This document shows, one piece after another, positions 6,552 through 12,764 of a stretch of DNA of 13,003 bases. The number at the start of each line of letters is the position of its first letter. Within the stretch, counting starts at the first letter, position 1. Made by a program: the position numbers and the translations under genes. The notes under the pieces are model-generated. The model saw nothing but the letters and a program-made list of their open reading frames with translations. It ran no database searches and had not been told where the DNA came from. Origin of the DNA: CAZODA01 sp964578485 (lineage in GTDB: Bacteria; Bacteroidota; Bacteroidia; Bacteroidales; Marinilabiliaceae); NCBI GenBank assembly GCA_964578485.1, contig CAZODA010000074.1, positions 1 through 13,003 on the forward strand, read 5' to 3'.

Positions 6552-6571
6552 GTAAGCCTTCGGCCTGCCAC
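6552..6571. repeat. IS66 terminal inverted repeat, tnpC side
   Basis: The end reads gtaagccttcggcctgccac and pairs imperfectly with 7146-7165. The same 20 bases start the second copy at 12765. Confidence 0.8.
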
Positions 6572-6661
6572 GTATTGCAAATATAAGTAAATTAATTGCC
6601 GGTCCTTGAGTGTTAGCCCGGTAAGTTGTAATATTCTAAGTTCTACTGGAATCCTTTGGAA

Positions 6662-6747
6662 TTAGTTGGATGCTTCTATGGAATTCATGCAACTGTTGGT
6701 CTTTTTCCAATTGTGCGGTAAAAGATCTGTAAATAAAACATATATGA
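6662..6747 (-). pseudogene. Tail of IS66 tnpC transposase (remnant)
   Basis: Right after the tnpA stop codon, in another frame, the minus strand encodes LFTDLLPHNWKKTNS and ends at a TAA about 12 codons later. A C-terminus with LLPHNWK is characteristic of the large IS66 transposase TnpC in Bacteroidota. Only about 28 codons remain; the DDE domain is absent. This places the deletion between the end of tnpA and the end of tnpC. The same remnant occurs at 12875-12960. Confidence 0.65.
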
Positions 6748-7101
6748 TTAATCAAAAAGATGAATAATAGTCTTGACCATTGCCATATCTACAGCTTCTC
6801 TGAGTATCATTTTGGTCCCATTGGGGAAAACGAATTCTATTGAAGCAAGAGAAGAACCGTTATTTGAAGCTTTTGAATCAACACGATTAGTGCTAACTCT
6901 ATTGTCTGAAACGTAAGGATCAAACACAAGTGGAACAAAGTGTTTAGGCTGATTATCTTTATTGGTCTCAACCAGCTTCTTCCTCCAATAATAGAAGGAT
7001 GAAGGAGCAATGCCTTGGTTAAAACAAAAGTCTTTTACATTAAGACCGGATTCTTGATAATTACGAAATAGTTGTTTAAAAGTAGAAAGTGTCATCCTCA
7101 T
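6748..7101 (-). CDS. tnpA: IS66 family accessory protein TnpA
   Basis: The 117-aa protein begins with a helix-turn-helix of the IS66 TnpA type: MTLSTFKQLFRNYQESGLNVKDFCFNQGI, then the signature SSFYYWRKKLVE at about residues 34-45. The middle is a variable linker. The C-terminal part (SIEFVFPNGTKMILREAVDMAMVKTIIHLF) is the usual strand-plus-helix end of this family. Length is normal and the frame is intact. TnpA is needed for IS66 transposition together with TnpB and TnpC, both lost here, so the protein probably has no function in this copy beyond possible action with a complete element elsewhere. It starts 43 bases inside the element's right end, as expected for tnpA. Confidence 0.85.
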   Translation of the reverse strand: MRMTLSTFKQLFRNYQESGLNVKDFCFNQGIAPSSFYYWRKKLVETNKDNQPKHFVPLVFDPYVSDNRVSTNRVDSKASNNGSSLASIEFVFPNGTKMILREAVDMAMVKTIIHLFD

Positions 7102-7145
7102 TTTTTGCTTTCAAAGAAACGAAGACATAACTTTGAATACAAGAT

Positions 7146-7165
7146 GTACTAGACCGATGGCTTAC
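7146..7165. repeat. IS66 terminal inverted repeat, tnpA side
   Basis: The reverse complement reads gtaagccatcggtctagtac, matching the other end at 15 of 20 positions. The first seven bases are identical. Confidence 0.7.
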
Positions 7166-7347
7166 TATAGTCCTTCAAAACAATACGACTGGGGGAATTT
7201 TATCAGTTATCTGAATAATGCAAATCACGTTATGAAAGAAATTAATAAGGACGACACTATAAAAAAGTTTGGAACAAATTTCACGATGTCAAAAAAGCAA
7301 CCTACGAAGAAATACATAACGAGAAAAAATAAAGCAATGCGCAACAA

Positions 7348-7461
7348 AGGCTTTGTGTCAGTCGGGGTTTTGTTTGTTATTTGAAGTTTTATAATTAATT
7401 TTAAGTTATGGTCTTTTGTTGTGGTTTTATTGGGTTAAATCCCCGCCCGAACACAAAGCCT
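7348..7461. repeat. Large bipartite inverted repeat, attC-like fold
   Basis: Arms ggctttgtgt (7349-7358) and acacaaagcc (7451-7460) pair perfectly over 10 bp. Inside them cgggg (7363-7367) pairs with ccccg (7441-7445). Between the two stems are unpaired spacers of 4 and 5 bases (cagt and cccga), and the terminal loop is about 73 bases. Two stems, an unpaired central spacer and a long variable loop are the features of integron attC sites. The outer boxes (gcgcaac on the left, ccgtaag on the right) do not match RYYYAAC/GTTRRRY well, so it may be decayed or a different type of palindrome. No integrase gene is in the window. Confidence 0.45.
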
Positions 7462-7533
7462 GAAACCGTAAGAGTTCAGTTAACAGTTAATCTACCGGGG
7501 ATTGGCAAATAAGAGTACGGTGTTTTTGGCAAC

Positions 7534-7568
7534 AATGATGCAGAGAACCAGAAAATCGGAACACTCCT
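7534..7568. repeat. Dispersed 35-bp repeat, copy 2
   Basis: Matches 4738-4772 at 27 of 35 positions without gaps, sharing the end ggaacactcct. It lies at the 3' side of the SecB-like gene, which ends at 7575. Confidence 0.4.
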
Positions 7569-7574
7569 CCTTAA

Positions 7575-8003
7575 TTATAACTCGTCAATTGTTTTCTTCT
7601 TCAGATCTTCACCTAATTTGGTCATGTTTAATGTTGGCAAATTTATAGGATCAAAACCTGATAAATTTGTTAATGTTGAAATATAGGCTCTGATGTATGG
7701 AAAAAGCAATGCCGGAGCATTTTTATAAAAAAGATCATTTAAATTATCAAGGCTTTCCTTCTTTTCAAATGTATAATTTGCTATTGCATCTATTTCAATA
7801 TTAAATGATTTATTTTCGTCTTCAATTTTCACCCCTAGTTGCAATTGAAAGTTACCTTGAGTTTTATTTATAATTCCCTTTGGAGCAAACCCCAAAGAAA
7901 TTCTTTTTGAAAGCTCATTTCCATTAGGTTCAAATTCATTTCGTTCAATTAAAGAACGTATTATTTTAAACCCTTTAAATTGAAACTTAGAATATTCGTT
8001 CAT
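7575..8003 (-). CDS. SecB-like chaperone, third gene of putative HEPN-type TAC operon
   Basis: The 142-aa protein ends in a clear SecB signature: Asn95-Ala-Pro97 in FYKNAPALLFPYIRAYISTL, followed by a Gly/Pro-rich turn and LPTLNMT. In SecB this region forms the NAP...LFPY..R..I..L helix and the end of the fold. The N-terminal half is strand-rich (KRISLGFAPKG, FQLQLGVKIE, FNIEIDAIANYTFE), as in SecB. Length is close to the family norm. SecB holds proteins unfolded for export, but SecB-like proteins encoded within toxin-antitoxin operons (such as Rv1957 of Mycobacterium tuberculosis, or CmdC) instead protect their antitoxin. Here the gene lies 5 bases after an unknown acidic gene that overlaps a HEPN gene, so a dedicated antitoxin-chaperone role is inferred rather than general export. 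It is the last gene of the operon. Confidence 0.82.
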   Translation of the reverse strand: MNEYSKFQFKGFKIIRSLIERNEFEPNGNELSKRISLGFAPKGIINKTQGNFQLQLGVKIEDENKSFNIEIDAIANYTFEKKESLDNLNDLFYKNAPALLFPYIRAYISTLTNLSGFDPINLPTLNMTKLGEDLKKKTIDEL

Positions 8004-8008
8004 CTATT

Positions 8009-8377
8009 TTAAGCTGCTATGGCAAAATTATTATAATCAACAAAATCACTAAATCCTTCCACAACTAAATCAATACTAAACACTTCATTGCAAAATTTTA
8101 TATCATAACCAAGTTTAAATTCTGGATTTTCAATTTCCGATAAAGAATCTTCTGAAATAAAGATAATGTTTTCATCGGGAAATATGGTCTCAAATTCTGC
8201 TTCAATTTCAGCTTCAAGAATAACATATTCTTCATTATTTTCAAAAAAACTTAACGGCAATATTTCAATTAGATGGCTACATGTGTTTAATTTATATTCA
8301 TACCTTATTTTAATGTTACTAAATGTATCATATAATTTTTTCAATTTATCTTTTAAAAATTCCGTTGAATTGCTCAT
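8009..8377 (-). CDS. Acidic protein of unknown family, candidate antitoxin
   Basis: I do not recognise a named family for this 122-aa protein. It begins with a helix (TEFLKDKLKKLYDTF), followed by strands (IKIRYEYK, SHLIEILPL), a very acidic helix (NEEYVILEAEIEAEFETIFP), FISEDSLSEI, and a C-terminal stretch GYDIKFCNEVFSIDLVVEGF ending SDFVDYNNFAIAA. No helix-turn-helix is evident, so it may not bind DNA. The ATG at 8375-8377 overlaps the TGA of the HEPN gene (ATGA), and the SecB-like gene starts 5 bases after its stop. This middle position in a toxin-X-chaperone order suggests it is the antitoxin or an adaptor. The aromatic, hydrophobic C-terminal tail could be a chaperone-binding segment, as in TAC antitoxins. 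That is inference. Confidence 0.7.
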   Translation of the reverse strand: MSNSTEFLKDKLKKLYDTFSNIKIRYEYKLNTCSHLIEILPLSFFENNEEYVILEAEIEAEFETIFPDENIIFISEDSLSEIENPEFKLGYDIKFCNEVFSIDLVVEGFSDFVDYNNFAIAA

Positions 8378-8781
8378 ATATTAAATTTTTTTTTAATGTA
8401 CAATCTAATTTCTTTAGCTTTTCTATAAGCTTTATCACCCTTATCGTAATTTACCTCTATATCTTCGTAATCAGATTCCTCTCTAAAATGTTTCAAATCT
8501 TTGATTTTTCTTTTAAAATCCTGACCCTCCAAAATATTTGCTAATTTTATTAACTCATCTGTAACAAAATTAATAACGTATTGATGCGTTTTTTGTTTGC
8601 TCATGGTAACATTATTGGCTTGAGTCTTATAGTCAACTCCAAAAAAATCCTTTATTGTAAACTTTAACAGTTGGAAGCAACTATAATAAGAACAATGAAC
8701 ACTAGGAGCAAAAAAACTTTGCTTTAATAAGGCTTCGGCCGCATCTATATTAAAATCAGATTTTTGTCTTAACTTACTCAT
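8374..8781 (-). CDS. HEPN-like protein, candidate toxin of a chaperone-linked module
   Basis: The preferred product is 135 aa, starting MSKLRQKSDFNIDAAEALL. An ATG at 8812-8814 would add 11 residues, but it lies almost on top of the -7 box of the likely promoter, so the inner ATG is chosen. The helical layout fits HEPN domains of the UPF0332 type: a first helix (FNIDAAEALLKQSFFAPSVH), a second with CSYYSCFQLLKFTIKDFF, a conserved THQY (SKQKTHQYVINFV), then LKHFREESDYEDIEV and a last long helix (KAYRKAKEIRLYIKKKF). HEPN proteins are often RNases or AMPylation targets. The catalytic RxxxxH motif is here R-EESD-Y, with no His, so RNase activity is uncertain. No MNT nucleotidyltransferase is beside it. 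It overlaps the next gene by ATGA, so translation is coupled. Confidence 0.72.
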   Translation of the reverse strand: MSKLRQKSDFNIDAAEALLKQSFFAPSVHCSYYSCFQLLKFTIKDFFGVDYKTQANNVTMSKQKTHQYVINFVTDELIKLANILEGQDFKRKIKDLKHFREESDYEDIEVNYDKGDKAYRKAKEIRLYIKKKFNI

Positions 8782-8818
8782 AAAGAAGTTGCAAAATATT
8801 GATTTATTTTTCATAAAC

Positions 8819-8847
8819 CAAATTTAGAAATTTATTTTATTAGGCAA
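8819..8847 (-). promoter_or_regulatory. Promoter of the HEPN/unknown/SecB-like operon
   Basis: On the minus strand a TAnnTTTG box (taaatttg, 8826-8819) follows ttg (8847-8845) with an 18-base spacer, fitting the Bacteroidota -33/-7 pattern. Transcription would start near 8812, which leaves about 30 bases of leader before the ATG at 8781 and argues against the ATG at 8814. It gives the operon its own transcription separate from the helicase gene upstream. Confidence 0.55.
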
Positions 8848-8994
8848 TCCTCAAATAACCTTGGACTTTTTAAATATTTTACGAATTTTCAGTTCATTGA
8901 TTATAACTTCATACCCGACGCCATGAGATGAAACATAAGATTAATTCTACATTTAATTTTGAAGGTTTTAATATACTGACTTTTCTGGGTCATT

Positions 8995-11700
8995 TTATTG
9001 ATTTAAATTATGCCAAGTCTTATTTTTTTTAAAGAATTTTGTTAGAAAGCTCAATCCCCTATTTAAATCTTCAGAAACGATTATCCCAAGGTAAAATGTC
9101 GCTCTTGATAAACCAACATAAAGATATTTTAAAAGCAATTCATTTGATATATTTTCATTCTGCAATTTATCAAAATCATAAAAAAATACTGCTTCAAATT
9201 CCAAACCTTTAATTTTATCAATTGAAATCACTCTTACTGTATTTTTATCTCCTAAAACCTCTCCTCTTCTAGATGGTTTTACAAGAATTCCAACATCACT
9301 TAAGGTGTCAAGGTTCCCAAGTTTAGAGGAAAAAGACTCAAGAAGATTTTCGTTAGGTAAAAATATTGCAATTGAGGGAATATTTTTACTTCCATAGGCT
9401 TTATAAATTTCAATTATCCTTTCAGCAATCCAATTAAGTTTTTCATCTTCATTTGTAGATACAAACATTAATGGTTTTGGTTCTGTTTCATCCTTCTCTA
9501 AAAATGATTTATAATTAGCCTTTTTACCTGTTGATTTTTCATAAATATATTGTGCCATAGCTAACAAAGTAGGACTTTGACGGTAAGAAATATTTAAATT
9601 TTTTGTTTCTGTGTTAGAAATAAAACATGAAAAATCTTCCCAATTCGATAAACCATTATCGGTCATTCTTTGCATAATGTCTCCTGAAAGAGTTAAAGAA
9701 GATAATAAGGGATGTCTAAGGCTATAAATAGCCAAAAGATCAATTATCGAAAAGTCTGTAGCCTCATCTATGCCAATTACAGGCTTACAATTATTTTTGT
9801 ATGAAAATAAATATGTATGATTTAAGCTATTGAAAAGCTCGAGTGATACTTTTGAAAGATTCAAACAAATTTCATTTATAAAATATAGAAGTAATGCTTG
9901 TTCATCTGAATGAATTCTTTTATTATTGTCTTTTTTAATCAATTCATTCAAAATGAGAACATTCCAATTAATGTTTTTATTTGTTAATTGTGAACGTCTG
10001 TATTTTTTATATATCATAGGTATTTCTCTTAAAACGTTTGCTGTAATACCTTTTGTTATTCTTTCAAAATATTTTTTATAAAATGCTATTTGACCTATAT
10101 CGTCATATTCTATTTGTTCTTTTACTTCAGGGATTATTTTAATTAATTCAAGATCAACTTTATTAAATTTTGTTTTTTTATCATATTTTTTTAATGCCTG
10201 TTTTCGACATAATGATTTTAATTTATTAAAAAGTACGATATCAAATTCAAAAAAAGCTTTTTCTTCTTTCTCATCAAAATCTTCTAATTCGATTTCAATA
10301 TCACCTTCATCATCCATATCTTGATTACTGTTTTTCCAGTTATTTAATATTTCAGAAATTTCAGTAACCCTTTTGACATCCTTAGTTATCATTACTTGAA
10401 TTCTACCGGCTACCTTCTTTATTAGTGAGAAATATTCTTCTGTAATTATATCTGATTCTGTTTTGTATGTTTTATTTAAGTTTAAAAATAATCGGATAAG
10501 CTCTTCAATATTTTTAATATTTTTTTTGTTGTTGATATATTTTTGGATTGACAAACCTATATCCTTCCATTTAAAAGATAAAACATCTATCTCTAGAATT
10601 TTATTAAATTTTTCTTTTTGGAAATCCAAATAAAATTTATTTAATCCGGAAATTATGTTGTGGATTTTTTTTGGCTTATTAACAAACAAGCTTTTCCCTT
10701 GAGACTTATTATAAATTAAAAAAGGTCCTTTTGCTGTTGTGTCAACAAGTTTATATGCTTTTACCAATTCGTTTTTGTGAGAACTCCAGACTTTAACTCT
10801 TTCTGAATCGGCACTAAGATCCTCCATTTTCATGTTATTACGAAGATATAGTGCTAACAATTCATTTGGAGAGAAAAATATCCAACTTGTTTTTTGATCA
10901 AACAATACTTCTTTTTGATTTTGATTGAGGAATATGTAATCTTCTATTGATGGAGAGATAAGAAATTTAATACGCTGAATAAGAGAAGTAGTTTTTCCTG
11001 TCCCCGGGCCACCATTAATAATTAATGGACCATCAAATATTTTGGAACGTTTTATAGACTCTTGAATTGGATCTAAAATTGGCTGATAACGTAATTCGGC
11101 ATGTTTTCTAATAAAACTTTGAGCTTTCTCCAAGTACTTTTTTATTTCAGCTTTTTTATTATCAATTCTCTGAATTAGCTGCTCAGCCTCATGCTTTGTT
11201 AAGTCTTTTAATTTTTCTTGTTCTTGTTCTATTTCGAGCTGAAGAGAAAAAACTTTAAATAAATTTTGAAAAGAATGTGTCTTACTATCTCCGGCAATTT
11301 TAATTAATACATCTTTTGCATACTCATCTTTTTTATTAACAGGTACAAAACTAGCCCGATTAAAAAGTTTAATTGAAAACTCTCCTTTTGGAGTATTAAC
11401 GGTATGAGTACCTTCATGATTTAAAATTAATATCTCTCCTACCTTGGTGTTCTTATAAATGCTTTGTCCATCGGTCATCAATGTTGTAGGCTTACCAATA
11501 TTTCTTTGTATTACATTTCCTATAATATCACAACTATTTTTACCAATAATATTTTCTTTATTTGTTAACCATAAAATTTTATTTTCGTTTTGATAAAAGA
11601 CATGACATCTACCAATTGCAGGGTTATTAAGAGATTTATCCATTTCTAATCCCCTATGCTTTTTAATACTTTTTACGATAATCTCAATAGTTTCTTTCAT
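8995..11700 (-). CDS. SF1 UvrD-like helicase with unknown N-terminal region
   Basis: The 901-aa protein is a superfamily 1 helicase. Walker A (GGPGTGKT) is at residues 230-237, Walker B is IDEAT near 644, SGDIMQRM lies about 25 residues on, YRQS (motif IV region) is near 705, a motif V block VISIDKIKGLEFEAVFF is near 828, and motif VI YVGLSRAT is near 867. The long distance between Walker A and the DEAT box (about 410 residues) means a large inserted domain, which includes a very acidic stretch near 455-485. The first 155 residues are strand-rich and unrecognised, followed by a helical coiled-coil-like region (about 156-200). It uses ATP to move along or unwind nucleic acid. No nuclease domain is seen in the protein. 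The gene lies 181 bases upstream of the HEPN operon on the same strand, and a shared defence role is possible but unproven. Confidence 0.85.
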   Translation of the reverse strand: MKETIEIIVKSIKKHRGLEMDKSLNNPAIGRCHVFYQNENKILWLTNKENIIGKNSCDIIGNVIQRNIGKPTTLMTDGQSIYKNTKVGEILILNHEGTHTVNTPKGEFSIKLFNRASFVPVNKKDEYAKDVLIKIAGDSKTHSFQNLFKVFSLQLEIEQEQEKLKDLTKHEAEQLIQRIDNKKAEIKKYLEKAQSFIRKHAELRYQPILDPIQESIKRSKIFDGPLIINGGPGTGKTTSLIQRIKFLISPSIEDYIFLNQNQKEVLFDQKTSWIFFSPNELLALYLRNNMKMEDLSADSERVKVWSSHKNELVKAYKLVDTTAKGPFLIYNKSQGKSLFVNKPKKIHNIISGLNKFYLDFQKEKFNKILEIDVLSFKWKDIGLSIQKYINNKKNIKNIEELIRLFLNLNKTYKTESDIITEEYFSLIKKVAGRIQVMITKDVKRVTEISEILNNWKNSNQDMDDEGDIEIELEDFDEKEEKAFFEFDIVLFNKLKSLCRKQALKKYDKKTKFNKVDLELIKIIPEVKEQIEYDDIGQIAFYKKYFERITKGITANVLREIPMIYKKYRRSQLTNKNINWNVLILNELIKKDNNKRIHSDEQALLLYFINEICLNLSKVSLELFNSLNHTYLFSYKNNCKPVIGIDEATDFSIIDLLAIYSLRHPLLSSLTLSGDIMQRMTDNGLSNWEDFSCFISNTETKNLNISYRQSPTLLAMAQYIYEKSTGKKANYKSFLEKDETEPKPLMFVSTNEDEKLNWIAERIIEIYKAYGSKNIPSIAIFLPNENLLESFSSKLGNLDTLSDVGILVKPSRRGEVLGDKNTVRVISIDKIKGLEFEAVFFYDFDKLQNENISNELLLKYLYVGLSRATFYLGIIVSEDLNRGLSFLTKFFKKNKTWHNLNQ

Positions 11701-12206
11701 TAATAGTACGCTTATTAATTTAAATTAGATTTTATATTTTGACATAACTAACAAAAGCATAAGCTTAATTTTGAGTAAAAAAACTTTGCATTTATATAAT
11801 AGTCTTTGTTCTAAGTTATTAATCCAACTTGAATTTTACAGCTTGTTTTGAGTTTCCTTATATTTATTATGCAATTAATTTTGATCGTCCGTTATTACCC
11901 AAAGCGTTGATAATAGTTGTTTTGAAACATTACACCGTTTTCCATAACACTCACAAATACAAATACGTACGAGTTTGGTCTAAATATGTTATAATAATAT
12001 TAAACATTACTTGATTAGGGATTAAGTTTTTATAGAATTGAATAAAAACATCACTTAACATAAGGACATTTATTTTAAGATTTTATGTTTTAATTCAAGA
12101 GTTCATTTCTTTTTCAAATCAACATGTATTTAGAGAGCAACTTCTTATTTATTTATAAATTAACATACGAACTAAAAAACAAGTTAAAACTGATTTTTTT
12201 GAAATT
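11701..12206. other. Intergenic region of about 500 bp
   Basis: This AT-rich stretch holds no convincing gene. A 61-codon plus-strand frame at 11829-12014 has no domain or start signal. The one structured element is a small hairpin at 12026-12049. The upstream signals of the helicase gene must lie in the right-hand 100 bases, but no clear TAnnTTTG box is seen. Confidence 0.6.
12026..12049. terminator. AT-only hairpin, possible terminator
   Basis: Arms gtttttat (12026-12033) and ataaaaac (12042-12049) are perfectly complementary around an 8-base loop (agaattga). The arms supply a T-run on either strand. It lies between the broken helicase (ends 12207) and the SF1 helicase (starts 11700), both on the minus strand, so it could end transcription of the former. 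The all-AT stem is weak. Confidence 0.3.
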
Positions 12207-12764
12207 TTAAAACATTTTCACTTTATATTTTTTCAAGTCTTTGAATATTTTAAAAACATATAAATCAATATTTGACTTTCCTTTTCCATCTGTAAATACA
12301 TCTAAATCACCTACGATAATAAGTTTATGCTTAGCACGACTTAGAGCAACATTAATTAATCTTTTTCCTGTTTCATAAAAATATAATTTACCAATGTTTT
12401 TGTCTATGGTATCAACAGTATCAAAGATAATTAAATCTTTTTCTGATCCTTGAAATGCGTGTATTGTGCCAACTTTTATCTTATTAATTAAAGTTTTATC
12501 AAGGTCACTTTTTATAATTAAAGAATTCAAATATTTTACCTGTCCCCGATAAGGAGTAATTATTCCTATTTCTGGTATAAAATTGTTTTGAATTTGAATC
12601 TTCTTCAATAAAGTTAGAATAAAATTAGCAGAATCATCGTTATATCTCGAACTTTGTTTTGTAAATTGAACAGAGCCTTCTCTAATCCAATAATAAGAGA
12701 TTATTTCATTTTCAGAAGAAGATTGGTTGATTATTTCTTTAGAAGGATTAATCTGATTTGTTTC
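12207..12764 (-). pseudogene. C-terminal fragment of an SF1B (UPF1/DNA2-like) helicase, cut by an IS66 derivative
   Basis: The reading frame runs from the IS boundary at 12764 to a stop at 12207, about 185 codons. It holds the late SF1B motifs in order: IGIITPYRGQ (motif IV region), IKVGTIHAFQGSEKD plus LIIFDTVDT (motif V), and GKRLINVALSRAKHKLIIVG (motif VI), all typical of the AAA_12 domain of UPF1/DNA2-like helicases. Upstream of a TTG at 12608 the frame continues with helicase-like sequence (EGSVQFTKQSSRYNDDSANF), so the true gene is longer and the TTG is not its start. The match stops where the element begins at 12765. The Walker A and B domain is not in this window. The frame runs on into the element without a start codon until a stop at 12849-12851, so this fragment is probably not functional. 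Confidence 0.8.

Larger units (their letters stand above)
6552..7165 (-). mobile_element. Deletion derivative of an IS66-family element, copy 1 (614 bp)
   Basis: The left end starts gtaagccttcggcctgccac, and the right end (reverse complement) reads gtaagccatcggtctagtac, matching at 15 of 20 positions; GTAAGC ends are typical of IS66. The element carries intact tnpA on the minus strand, then at once the tail of tnpC, with tnpB and nearly all of tnpC missing. It therefore cannot move on its own. The 8-bp flanks (catagaaa and tatagtcc) are not a duplication, so its ends may have been changed by later recombination. Positions 6552-6790 are almost identical to 12765-13003, including the deletion junction. 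Confidence 0.85.
7166..7574. other. Intergenic region right of the IS66 derivative
   Basis: An open frame on the plus strand (7166-7384, ending KGFVSVGVLFVI) runs from inside the IS end into the left arm of the palindrome at 7348. It could be the tail of a gene cut by the insertion, but it has no recognisable domain and I do not call it. The rest holds the palindrome and the second copy of the 35-bp dispersed repeat (7534-7568). Confidence 0.5.

Noticed and set aside
6680..6735. Short minus-strand frame MFYLQIF after tnpA as a possible tnpB
   Set aside because: It is only 18 codons and lacks the TnpB pattern; the other frame matches the TnpC tail.
7133..7384. 83-codon plus-strand open frame beginning in the IS66 end
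   Set aside because: The first codons are IS terminal repeat and the last are the arm of a palindrome; a truncated gene tail is possible but not supported by any domain.
8166..8544. Two plus-strand open frames of 72-73 codons
   Set aside because: Both are antisense to the HEPN and middle genes of the operon and have hydrophobic composition typical of reverse-strand AT-rich sequence.
8374..8994. MNT nucleotidyltransferase partner for the HEPN protein
   Set aside because: No GSxxRG...DxD motif was seen in any neighbouring gene; the middle protein of the operon lacks it.
11829..12014. 61-codon plus-strand open frame
   Set aside because: No domain, no promoter or start signal, and biased composition in AT-rich intergenic DNA.
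12207..12608. Complete 133-aa protein starting at a TTG
   Set aside because: Helicase-like sequence continues in frame upstream of the TTG to the IS boundary, so the TTG is internal to a truncated gene.
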